Source of the DNA: JABCYV01 sp963696025
GTDB taxonomy: Bacteria; Acidobacteriota; Terriglobia; Terriglobales; Acidobacteriaceae
NCBI GenBank assembly: GCA_963696025.1
Contig: CAVOII010000012.1
Span: 434,001 to 498,000 of the forward strand
DNA length: 64,000 nt
Reading direction: 5' to 3'
The notes beneath the pieces are model-generated. The model was not told the origin of the DNA, did no database searches, and saw only the letters and a program-made list of their open reading frames with translations. A program made the translations under genes and the position numbers. Positions 28,781 to 36,645 of this stretch are shown here, piece after piece. The first letter of the stretch is position 1; each line of letters starts with the position of its first letter.

Positions 28781-30400
28781 CTAAATGCTCAAAGCCTCGC
28801 CCCGCTGCTTCCGGCTCAGCAACCAGTCAAAGATCATTCGCGACACAAAGACTGCTGTGAACAGGTTGGCCAGCAAACCAAATGTTAGGGTAACCGCAAA
28901 TCCCTTTACCGGCCCCGTCCCGAACAAGAAAAGGATGGCCGCCGAGACAATGGTCGTGACGTGTGTATCTACAATCGTAATCCAGGCGTGGCTGAACCCC
29001 TGTTCAACGGCCGAAGGCGGCGTTTTCCCGTTCCGCAGCTCTTCGCGAATGCGCTCAAAGATCAGGACATTCGAATCCACGCCCATGCCGACGGTCAGAA
29101 TCACTCCCGCAATTCCCGGCAAAGTCAGTGTCGCGCCGAAGTAGCCCATGAAGCCGAGCAGGATGACTAAGTTCAGGATCAGCGCAATGTCAGCGTTGAT
29201 TCCCGCGCCGCGATAGTACACCAACATGAAGATCAAAACTGCAAGCATTCCGATGATCGCGGCTCGCACCCCGGCGCGAATCGAATCCGATCCGAGCGAG
29301 GGCCCCACGGTGCGTTCTTCCAGGTACTTGATGCTGGCAGGCAACGCGCCCGAGTTCAAAATAAGGGCCAGGTCTTTCGCATATTGCTCGGTCATCCCGC
29401 CGCCGCTGATGCGCCCAGAATCGCTGATCTCCGACTTAATCACGGCGACCTCCTGGACCTTGTTATCCAGCACGACCGCCAAATAATCGTTGATGTGCTC
29501 GCGAGTAAATCGTGAAAAACGCCGCCCGCCTTCGCCGGTCAGGATGAAGTTGACCTCCGGCCGGCCGGTCTCATCTCGACCGACGCTGGCCTGTCTCAGA
29601 TCATGGCCGGCAACCGCGGAAACACGAGAAATGAGGTACACGGCGTCGTCAGTTCCGCTGCCGCCTTTGCTCTTGCCGTGCAGCAGGACCGCATCCGGCG
29701 GGAGCACACCGTTGTGCGCAGCCAATGGAGCCTGCTCGTCTGCATAGCTCTGCCCATTGTCGAGCGCCTGACGGATTTCCAGCATGGCAGTGGATTGCAT
29801 AATTTCTTTTACCCGCGCGGGGTCGTCCACGCCCGGCAACTGGACCAGGATCTGGTATTGCCCCAGCCCGTGCTCCTCGATTACCGGCTCGCTGACTCCC
29901 AACTGGTCAATGCGGTTACGGATAGTCTCAATCGCCTGCTGGACCGCCTGGTTCTTAAGAGAGACCAGCGACTGCGGCTTCATGGTCAACGTCCAACTGT
30001 TTTCCGCTCCGGATACCCATTCGTACTCAGGCAGACGATCGCTCACAATGGATCGCAGATCGGAGCTGGATTCCGGCGGCACTCCCTTGATCACGATCTT
30101 GTCTGGGCTATTTACCGGGTCGGGTTTGTTGATGTCGGCATAGTTGATCTTTTTCGTCCGCAGCGATTCTTTAAGCCGCTCAACCGCCCGGTCGCTATCC
30201 GCATTGACCGCGTCGTTGACCTGCACCTGAAGGATCAGGTGGGTTCCACCTTTCAAATCCAACCCCAAGTGGATGCGGTCCTGTAAAGACGCAAGAAATC
30301 CCTTGGCTGAGAGGTCCTTGGGAACTCCGAATATGCCAAACAGAAACGCCAGCAATATCGCGGCGACGAGTCCGAGTTTCCAGCCTAGATTCTTGTTCAT
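28781..30400 (-). CDS. secD: Protein translocase subunit SecD
   Basis: 539 residues. The N-terminal helix is followed by IHLGLDLKGGTHLILQVQV near residue 42 (D-L-x-GG signature), a large periplasmic P1 domain of about 300 residues, and a five-helix membrane core with GVDSNVLIFERIREEL near 455, the equivalent of the SecF proton motif. The C-terminal KGFAVTLTFGLLANLFTAVF is typical. It works with SecF and YajC at the SecYEG channel. The 76-base gap to secF holds a small hairpin; yajC lies 32 bases upstream. Confidence 0.95.
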   Translation of the reverse strand: MNKNLGWKLGLVAAILLAFLFGIFGVPKDLSAKGFLASLQDRIHLGLDLKGGTHLILQVQVNDAVNADSDRAVERLKESLRTKKINYADINKPDPVNSPDKIVIKGVPPESSSDLRSIVSDRLPEYEWVSGAENSWTLTMKPQSLVSLKNQAVQQAIETIRNRIDQLGVSEPVIEEHGLGQYQILVQLPGVDDPARVKEIMQSTAMLEIRQALDNGQSYADEQAPLAAHNGVLPPDAVLLHGKSKGGSGTDDAVYLISRVSAVAGHDLRQASVGRDETGRPEVNFILTGEGGRRFSRFTREHINDYLAVVLDNKVQEVAVIKSEISDSGRISGGGMTEQYAKDLALILNSGALPASIKYLEERTVGPSLGSDSIRAGVRAAIIGMLAVLIFMLVYYRGAGINADIALILNLVILLGFMGYFGATLTLPGIAGVILTVGMGVDSNVLIFERIREELRNGKTPPSAVEQGFSHAWITIVDTHVTTIVSAAILFLFGTGPVKGFAVTLTFGLLANLFTAVFVSRMIFDWLLSRKQRGEALSI

Positions 30401-30431
30401 GTGCTGACTATTATTCCACCCGGTAAAATTT

Positions 30432-30761
30432 TTAACCTGACTTGCTAGCCATTTCCTCGCCCGTCCCGACCGAGACTATCGAAGCGCGGCTCACTTCGAG
30501 CCTGAGGTTATCTGGGGGCACTCGCAGTTGGAGATAGTCGTCCTTCAGCGAGATGATAGTCCCGCGCAATCCCCCGCTTGTGACCACCTTGTCCCCTGTC
30601 TTCAGCTCCGATAGCATCTGCTGCCACTTCTTCTGTCGCCGCTGCTGCGGCATGATCAACAGAAAGTAAAAGATGGCAAAAATGAAGATCAGCGGGGCAA
30701 AGCCCAGCCAGCCCATGGAGCCGCCACTGCTTTGCAGTGCCAATAAATATTCAGCGCTCAT
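30432..30761 (-). CDS. yajC: Preprotein translocase subunit YajC
   Basis: 109 residues. One membrane helix, GFAPLIFIFAIFYFLLIMPQ near residues 20-40, is followed by QQRRQKKWQQMLSELKTGDK and GDKVVTSGGLRGTIISLKDD, the conserved cytoplasmic YajC core. It binds SecDF and has a supporting role in secretion and membrane-protein insertion. Order tgt-yajC-secD-secF on one strand is the classical arrangement, which supports the assignment. Confidence 0.95.
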   Translation of the reverse strand: MSAEYLLALQSSGGSMGWLGFAPLIFIFAIFYFLLIMPQQRRQKKWQQMLSELKTGDKVVTSGGLRGTIISLKDDYLQLRVPPDNLRLEVSRASIVSVGTGEEMASKSG

Positions 30762-30923
30762 GAAGACTCGGAGACCACATTCCTGCTAAGCAGCTCGGGC
30801 CACGCCTGCCGATGCTTCTGGCCCTGTGCAGATTTACCGCAGGAGTTCTCGCTTCTGTAGGCCGGAGATTCCTTCAGCTTCAGGCACGAACCGGGGATGC
30901 CAAGCTATGGTTTTCCGCTGAGA

Positions 30924-32195
30924 CTACTCGCCAGAAAGAAAACAGGCCTTCTTCCCAAGTGCAATAGAATGACGCACCGCCCGCATGGTGTCAAGGTAGA
31001 AGCTCAGGTTGTGGATGGTATTCAGGACTTGCGCCAGAACCTCGTTCGAGGCGTAAAGATGCCGCAGATAAGCTCGCGAATAGCGGCGGCACACCCGGCA
31101 GCCGCAAGCGGGATCCAGAGGCCCGTCGTCCCCAGCGTAACGCGCTTGCTTGATTGAAACTTTTCCCTCTGATGTGAATAGCAGTCCGTGCCGCGCTGCT
31201 CGCGTGGGCAGCACGCAGTCCATCATGTCAATGCCGAGGTTCGCGTACTCGACGATCTCCTGGGGTGTCCCTACCCCCATAAGGTATCGGGGCTTGTCGA
31301 CAGGGAGGTGCTCGATTGTCGCTTCGACAAGTTCTCGCGTCAGCTTGCGAGGCTCCCCCACACTGAGTCCGCCAACGGCGTAGCCAGGAAAGCCGATCTC
31401 GATGGTGCGTTCCGCCGACTCTTTTCGTAGGGCAGGGTCCATCCCTCCCTGCACGATGCCAAAAAGCGACTGCGTTTGCGTAGGGGCAGGTGTCACCGCC
31501 TGCCCGGCGGAGCGAAGCTCCGCAGAACTGGCTAGCTGGCGCTCGGCAGCCGCAGCTTCATCACTCTTGTCATCGCGAGCCCCATGGGCTGAGCTTTGCT
31601 CAGCCGGACAGCTGAGGGCGGCTGTCCCCACACGGTCCTTCTGCCACGGCACCTGATGCCTATGCTCTTCAAAATATTTCTTACTCCGCTCCGCCCAGCG
31701 CAACGTCAACTCCATCGACTTCCGCATCCGCTCGCCATCCGCCGGATACTCCGTGCACTCGTCAAATGCCATTATGATGTCCGCGCCCAACCCAATCTGC
31801 GCCTCCATCGCGCTCTCCGGACCTAAGAAAAGCGACGACCCATCCAGATGTGATCGAAAGGTCACTCCCTCCTCGGTCACTTTGCGCAGATCATTCAGAC
31901 TGAAAACCTGGAATCCGCCGGAGTCCGTCAGAATTGCCCTCGGCCACGCCATGAAAGAATGTAGTCCGCCAAGTTTGCGGACCTGCTCCACTCCCGGCCG
32001 CAGATAAAGATGATAAGTGTTCCCCAGCAGGATCTCGACGCCCAATTCCTCCAGCACATCCTGCGGGATGCCCTTCACTGATGCCAGCGTCCCCACCGGC
32101 ATAAAGACAGGCGTTTCGAACGTACCGTGGGGAGTTATCAGCCGTCCGAGGCGTGCCCGGCCAGCCGTAGCGTCGATCTGGAATTGGATGGACAT
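30924..32195 (-). CDS. tgt: Queuine tRNA-ribosyltransferase with an in-frame insert
   Basis: About 423 residues from ATG 32195 (MSIQFQIDATAGRARLG); an upstream extension of the frame has no family match. The enzyme exchanges guanine-34 for a queuosine precursor (preQ1) in tRNAs with GUN anticodons. TDSGGFQVFSL near residue 90 holds the catalytic Asp; SLFGIVQGG near 238 and GGLSVGEP near 268 form the base pocket; the zinc site C-x-C-x2-C (CGCRVCRRY) and a later His are at the C-terminal end. The family is usually 370-380 residues. The excess is a ~48-residue Ala/Ser-rich insert (near 190-237, ending TPAPTQTQ) encoded by four hairpins at 31484-31627. Confidence 0.93.
   Translation of the reverse strand: MSIQFQIDATAGRARLGRLITPHGTFETPVFMPVGTLASVKGIPQDVLEELGVEILLGNTYHLYLRPGVEQVRKLGGLHSFMAWPRAILTDSGGFQVFSLNDLRKVTEEGVTFRSHLDGSSLFLGPESAMEAQIGLGADIIMAFDECTEYPADGERMRKSMELTLRWAERSKKYFEEHRHQVPWQKDRVGTAALSCPAEQSSAHGARDDKSDEAAAAERQLASSAELRSAGQAVTPAPTQTQSLFGIVQGGMDPALRKESAERTIEIGFPGYAVGGLSVGEPRKLTRELVEATIEHLPVDKPRYLMGVGTPQEIVEYANLGIDMMDCVLPTRAARHGLLFTSEGKVSIKQARYAGDDGPLDPACGCRVCRRYSRAYLRHLYASNEVLAQVLNTIHNLSFYLDTMRAVRHSIALGKKACFLSGE
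31484..31627. repeat. REPIN-like element: four hairpins inserted in frame in tgt
   Basis: Four perfect hairpins in order: GGGCAGG/CCTGCCC (31484-31505, 8-base loop), GCGGAGC-GAA-GCTCCGC (31507-31523), GGCTGAGC-TTT-GCTCAGCC (31587-31605), GGACAGC/GCTGTCC (31606-31627, 8-base loop). The second pair read on the other strand is a diverged copy of the first, so the whole is an inverted pair of two-hairpin modules around a ~63-base spacer. CCGGCGGAGCGAAGCTCCG (31504-31522) recurs exactly at 35696-35714. The tgt reading frame passes through without a stop. Confidence 0.78.
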
Positions 32196-32243
32196 CCGTC
32201 CGGATTGTAGCAATCCGGTGGTGACACGCCTGACCCGACTAGT

Positions 32244-32270
32244 TGTCATCCGAGCGTAGTCGAAGGACCT
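32244..32270. repeat. Dispersed intergenic repeat (TGTCATCC...GAAGGACCT type)
   Basis: TGTCATCCGAGCGTAG followed by TCGAAGGACCT. Related, more degraded copies lie at 35662-35686 (TGTCCTGAGCGAAG...) and 45922-45984. It sits in the gap between the tgt start and the phosphodiesterase end. Confidence 0.55.
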
Positions 32271-32331
32271 CGCGTACCTGATGATGCCCCACAGGCGCGC
32301 GGAAGGGATTTAGGTCGCTGTCGTCGGTGAT

Positions 32332-32790
32332 TTACACCGCCAGTTCGAAAATCACGCCTTGGATCTTCTTGTCACGGATCGATAACCGTCCGACGCTCAC
32401 TGGCAGCCGAAAGCGCCGCGGCCCGGCGCTCCCGGGATTGAAATACAGCACGCCGTTCCTCGTCTCTTGCTTGGCCACATGGCTGTGCCCGGAGATGACA
32501 GCGGCAAATCCAGCCGCTTCCGGCTTCAGATCGAGTTCCTGCAAGCTGTGTAGCACGTAGATGGAAATGCCACCGACTTCCAGCACATTCGTCGCCGGAA
32601 TTTTCTCCGCCCACGCGGCCCGGTCCACATTTCCACGTACCGCCGTCACCGGAGCAATCTCGGCCAGCTTGTCCAAAATTTCCGGACCGCCGATATCTCC
32701 GGCATGGATGATGTAGTGAGAGCCTTCCAACGCGGCAAACGCCTCAGACCGCAGCAGGCCGTGAGTATCAGAGATAACGCCGATGAGCAC
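32332..32790 (-). CDS. YfcE/MJ0936-type metallophosphodiesterase
   Basis: 152 residues of the calcineurin-like phosphoesterase fold. The metal ligands are visible in order: ISDTHG near residue 6 (D-x-H), HAGDIGG near 29 (GD), AVRGNVD near 50 (GN-D), SGHSHV near 100 (GH-x-H). A C-terminal FNPGSAGPRRF is typical of the YfcE/MJ0936 group, manganese-dependent phosphodiesterases with activity on model substrates; the physiological substrate is unknown. Same strand as tgt but with a 137-base gap containing a dispersed repeat, so co-transcription is possible, not proven. Confidence 0.85.
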   Translation of the reverse strand: MLIGVISDTHGLLRSEAFAALEGSHYIIHAGDIGGPEILDKLAEIAPVTAVRGNVDRAAWAEKIPATNVLEVGGISIYVLHSLQELDLKPEAAGFAAVISGHSHVAKQETRNGVLYFNPGSAGPRRFRLPVSVGRLSIRDKKIQGVIFELAV

Positions 32791-32914
32791 AAGAGCAACC
32801 TCACGCCAAGAAAGCAGTCGACCGCGAATCGGAGCAATAGTGCAATGCTAATATTTCCACTCATCGTCCGCACAATTGCAGAATGGACCGGGAGAAGGCC
32901 CCGAGAGAAGGCTA

Positions 32915-33584
32915 ATGGCGGCTGATAACCAGACCGAAACTGCAATCAGGGCCTTGAGAAACAATTCCGGGCGTCTCCTTCTTGTCGTCGATTTGGCTGG
33001 GACTCTCCTCTTTGCGGTCGAGGGCGCCACCACGGCGGTAATCGTCAATCTCGATTTGTTGGGCCTCATGGTACTGGCGTTTTCGACTGCATCGGCGGGA
33101 GGAATCATCCGCGATCTGCTGATCGGCTTCGTCCCGCCAAATGCTTTGCGCGATTGGCGCTACCCCTGCACGGAGTTTACAGGCGGCGCCATCGTTTTCT
33201 TGCACCTGTTCATTCAAGGGATTCTGACCCACACCATCATGATTCTCGATGCAGCGGCCTTGGCATTGTTCGCCGTGGCCGGGACAGAAAAGGCGCTGAA
33301 CTATCAAATGTCTCCGTTGGTTGCTATTTTGTTGGGCACAGTCACTGCCGTGGGCGGAGGAACTCTGCGCGACATTTTTCTGGGCGCGGGTTCCTCTAAT
33401 TCTCAGCCAGGATGTGTACGCAACCGCGGCTTTCGCCGGATCAGCGGTTATGGTTATTGCCAGAAAACTGCGAATTTCTCCAACGTGGGCGGCAATCTTG
33501 GGCGGTGTCGCTTGCTTTTTACTACGCGTGGTCAGCGCCTGGCAGCAGTGGAATTTGCCAAGGGGATCATTCTGGAACCCTTAG
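32915..33584 (+). pseudogene. TRIC/UPF0126-family cation channel gene with a frameshift
   Basis: From ATG 32915 (GAGAAGG just upstream) the protein shows two-fold TRIC/UPF0126 signatures: FAVEGATTAV, STASAGGIIRDLLIG and, in the second half, GTVTAVGGGTLRDIFLG. Right after that (about 33384-33391, a GCGGG run) the frame loses family resemblance. The expected continuation, VPLILSQDVYATAAFAGSAV then WAAILGGVACFLLRVV, is found one frame over and stops at 33584. One extra base (or two missing) explains this. These six- or seven-helix proteins form monovalent cation channels. The cause is either a true inactivating mutation or a sequencing error; the original frame otherwise runs on to 33667. Confidence 0.8.
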
Positions 33585-33629
33585 GCGTGGAACAGGTAAA
33601 TGGCTCAAGCTGCCTTCCATGCTGCTTAC

Positions 33630-35576
33630 CTAAAGTCTGGGGCTCTTCTCCGCGATCAGCTTTCTAATCTTCTCCAGGAACTCGGTTGCCAGCATATCTT
33701 CCGTTTTTTCTTTCCCGCGGGTACGGACATTGACTTTCGCCGTTTCAGCTTCTTTATCACCGACAACTAGCAGAAACGGCACCTTCTGCATGGCATGCTC
33801 GCGGATTTTGGAATTCATCTTCTCGTTGCGAGCATCGACGTGCACGCGCACGCCGAAGGCTTTCAACTGGTCCGCAACTTTGTTCGCGTAATCCGCATGA
33901 CGCTCACTGATAGGAATCATTACCGCCTGCACCGGCGAGAGCCACACCGGAAAAGCGCCCGCGTAATGCTCGATCAGCACGCCGAAGAAACGCTCGACCG
34001 ATCCATACAGCGCGCGATGCACCATCAGCGGTTGCTTGCGCGAGCCGTCTTCGGCGACGTACTCGAGCGCAAAGCGCTGCGGCAGGTTGAAGTCAAACTG
34101 GATGGTCGAAAGCTGCCACAGGCGGCCGATAGCGTCGACCAACTTGATGTCAATTTTCGGCCCGTAAAACGCGGCTTCTCCAGGGATGGTTTTGTATTCG
34201 ACCTTCCGGCGCTTGAGCACGTTCTCCAGCGATTGAGTTGCCAGGGTCCACTGCGCTTCACTGCCAACAAAATTCTTACGGTCATCTGGATTCCAAGTCG
34301 AAAGCTCGGTCTGAAACTGGTCGAAGCCGAAATCCCGCAGCACGTCCAAAGCGAAATCGAGACAGGCTTCAATTTCACTTTCGATCTGCTCTGGAGTGCA
34401 GAAAATATGGGCATCGTCTTGGGTAAAGCCACGAACGCGCAACAACCCATGCATCACACCCGAGCGCTCGTAACGATACACTGTGCCCAACTCGCCCAGA
34501 CGCACCGGCAAATCGCGATACGACTTCAGAGAATCTTTGTAAATCAGAATGTGAAACGGGCAGTTCATGGGCTTCATGCGGTATTCCGCATCATCGAGCT
34601 CCATGACATCGAACATGTTCTGCGCGTAATAGCCCTCGTGGCCCGAGGTCTGCCACAATTGCCGCCGCGCCACATGGGGGGTGTAAACCAGCGAGTAGCC
34701 CCGCTTCAAATATTCGGAGCGCATCCAATCTTCCATCTCCTTGCGGATAATTCCGCCCTTGGGGTGCCAAAAAATCAGTCCCGGCCCCGCCAACTCCTGG
34801 ATGGAAAACAGATCAAGCTGCTGGCCGAGCACTCGATGGTCTCGCTTCTTGGCCTCTTCCTGGGTGTTGATAAACTCGTCGAGGTCCTTCTTTGAAAAAA
34901 AGGACGTCCCGTAAATGCGCTGCAGTTGCGGATTCTTCTCGTCGCCCAGCCAGTAAGCTCCTGCAATATTCAACAGCTTGAAGGCTTTGATCTTTCCGGT
35001 CGAGGGGATGTGCGGCCCTCGGCAAAAGTCGACGAACTTTCCAGTGCGATAGACGGAAATCTTTTCGTCGCGCTGGGTGAGGTGCTCGATGAAATGGCAC
35101 TTCATGAAGTCGCCTTCTTTTTTGAACTGCTGCAAGCCCTGATCGCGAGGCAGAAACTCACGCGCGTAAGGAATGTTCTGCTGCACCAGTTCCTGCATCT
35201 TCTTTTCAATTCTCTCTAGGTCTTCGGGAGTAAAGGGAGTGGGGCGATAGAAGTCGTAGAAGAATCCGCTCTCGGTCGCCGGCCCATGGCCGAGCTTGGT
35301 TTCGGGGAACAACTCCAAAACCGCTGCCGCCAGCAAATGCGCCGAGGAATGCCGATAAACTTCCAGGGCCTCGGGATCGCGATCGGTCAGAATACGCAGG
35401 TCCGTATCTTTTTCCAGTGGCCGGGTCAAATCGATGAGATCGCCGTTCATTTTGGCGGCGAGCGCAGAATCCACCAGCCGCGAGCCGATGGACTTGGCGA
35501 TGTCCAGCGCGGTCGTGCCCTTAGGCACTTCCTTCACGCTTCCGTCCGGGAGCTTCACATGAATGCTGTCTGCCAT
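33630..35576 (-). CDS. thrS: Threonine--tRNA ligase
   Basis: 648-residue class II aminoacyl-tRNA synthetase with the full domain set: TGS domain (residues 1-61, LPDGSVKEVPKGTTALDIAK), editing domain (HSSAHLLAAAVLELFPE near 78, with H-x3-H; CRGPHIPSTGKI near 185), catalytic core (MNCPFHILIYKDSLKSYRDL near 340 with a zinc Cys, RVRGFTQDDAHIFC, and the zinc His residues), and an anticodon-binding C-terminal domain (VRVHVDARNEKMNSKIREH). It charges tRNA-Thr and removes misacylated Ser. ATG at 35576. Any leader control such as a T-box is not evident in the upstream gap, which is instead filled with repeats. Confidence 0.96.
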   Translation of the reverse strand: MADSIHVKLPDGSVKEVPKGTTALDIAKSIGSRLVDSALAAKMNGDLIDLTRPLEKDTDLRILTDRDPEALEVYRHSSAHLLAAAVLELFPETKLGHGPATESGFFYDFYRPTPFTPEDLERIEKKMQELVQQNIPYAREFLPRDQGLQQFKKEGDFMKCHFIEHLTQRDEKISVYRTGKFVDFCRGPHIPSTGKIKAFKLLNIAGAYWLGDEKNPQLQRIYGTSFFSKKDLDEFINTQEEAKKRDHRVLGQQLDLFSIQELAGPGLIFWHPKGGIIRKEMEDWMRSEYLKRGYSLVYTPHVARRQLWQTSGHEGYYAQNMFDVMELDDAEYRMKPMNCPFHILIYKDSLKSYRDLPVRLGELGTVYRYERSGVMHGLLRVRGFTQDDAHIFCTPEQIESEIEACLDFALDVLRDFGFDQFQTELSTWNPDDRKNFVGSEAQWTLATQSLENVLKRRKVEYKTIPGEAAFYGPKIDIKLVDAIGRLWQLSTIQFDFNLPQRFALEYVAEDGSRKQPLMVHRALYGSVERFFGVLIEHYAGAFPVWLSPVQAVMIPISERHADYANKVADQLKAFGVRVHVDARNEKMNSKIREHAMQKVPFLLVVGDKEAETAKVNVRTRGKEKTEDMLATEFLEKIRKLIAEKSPRL

Positions 35577-35766
35577 AGGGTTGGGATTGTACTGTGCTGA
35601 ATCTTTTCAGTTTATGGGAGGAGCATGGGAGGGTCAAACCCGGTCGCGCAGTGGCAGATCCTGTCCTGAGCGAAGCCGACGGATCTCCTCACATGCCGGC
35701 GGAGCGAAGCTCCGAAGGGCGTCTCAGGCGACCTCTGCTCGCCCGCTCGGACGAGGACGTCTGGGC
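35577..35766. repeat. thrS-plsC gap with composite palindromic repeats
   Basis: No gene is seen. It holds a TGTCCTGAGCGAAG... remnant (35662-35686), then CCGGCGGAGCGAAGCTCCG (35696-35714), a 7-bp-stem hairpin identical over 19 bases to one module of the tgt insert, then further GCCC/GGGC stretches ending in GGGCCTACGTAGG. It looks like several small elements side by side. Confidence 0.65.
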
Positions 35767-36639
35767 CTACGTAGGTTCCGGCGCAGAGTAGCACAACTTC
35801 TCCATCGCCGCATGCACTTTGGCCGACAGCACATCCATGTCGCGCAGGGTGTATCCAGCGGTCGAGATGGGCTCGCCAACCCGCATCTCTAGGGGACGGC
35901 ATTTGATATGGAAGGTGTCCATGGGCAGAAGTTCGTAGGTCCCGATCAGGGCTACTGGAATGACGTCCACCTGAGCTTTAATTGCGAGAAAGAACGCGCC
36001 CGGCAGGAAAGGCTTGAGCTCTCCATCGGGAGTGCGGCCGCCTTCCGGAAAAATTACCAGCGGGATGCTGCTCTTCAGACCCTTGAGCGCTGTGCGAAGG
36101 CTCCCAATGGATCGCGATGGGTTCTGCTGATCAATGCAAACTTGTCCCGATCGCTTGAGGTGCCAGCCGACGATCGGGTATATGAGCAATTCTTTCTTGA
36201 AGACGATGCGGAATTGGAATGGCAGATAAACGTAGAGCACTGGAATATCGATAGCGGATGCATGGTTAACCGCAATCACGTGCGGCTTCGAGACATCGAT
36301 CTTTTCCAATCCAGTGACCTTCACTGGCGAAAAGATCGTCTTCATGATCAGTTGAGACCAGAAGCGCGCGAAGCCGTGCAGAATGCGCTCCTTCTCGCCG
36401 AACAGCGAAACTGGGATAGAAATTACTCCGAGAATAACGGTGAAGAGCCAGATCAGAGGATCGAAGATTAGATAGGAGCGTAATCGGCTGCCCCAGCCAT
36501 AATTCTTTCGGGGGTCGAGGTAGGGAACGGCGTCCGTATCCGTTCGCCCAGACGAAGCAGGACGTGCCGACGTAGTCTGCGCCGGATCTTCCGTTGTGCC
36601 CCGGGCTTCCTGGCCCAAAGATGTATCGACTTCCCGCAT
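35767..36639 (-). CDS. plsC: 1-acyl-sn-glycerol-3-phosphate acyltransferase
   Basis: 290 residues. The acyltransferase signature NHASAIDI (H-x4-D) is near residue 130 and FPEGGRTPDGELKPF near 200; between them a KKELLIYPIVGWHLKRSGQ segment is typical of the LPLAT/PlsC family. A membrane helix (LIFDPLIWLFTVILGVISIP) anchors it. The first ~45 residues are polar and variable. It would form phosphatidic acid in phospholipid synthesis. Its ATG at 36639 lies 7 bases after the folC stop, so the two are co-transcribed. Confidence 0.9.
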   Translation of the reverse strand: MREVDTSLGQEARGTTEDPAQTTSARPASSGRTDTDAVPYLDPRKNYGWGSRLRSYLIFDPLIWLFTVILGVISIPVSLFGEKERILHGFARFWSQLIMKTIFSPVKVTGLEKIDVSKPHVIAVNHASAIDIPVLYVYLPFQFRIVFKKELLIYPIVGWHLKRSGQVCIDQQNPSRSIGSLRTALKGLKSSIPLVIFPEGGRTPDGELKPFLPGAFFLAIKAQVDVIPVALIGTYELLPMDTFHIKCRPLEMRVGEPISTAGYTLRDMDVLSAKVHAAMEKLCYSAPEPT

Positions 36640-36645
36640 GGACTC

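Noticed and set aside
31484..31627. tRNA or structured RNA inside tgt
   Set aside because: Hairpins are strong but show no tRNA arms or T-loop; the inverted-module layout fits a repeat better.
33795..34895. 366-codon open frame opposite thrS
   Set aside because: Fully antisense to a conserved synthetase; GC-rich codon structure explains it and the product resembles nothing.
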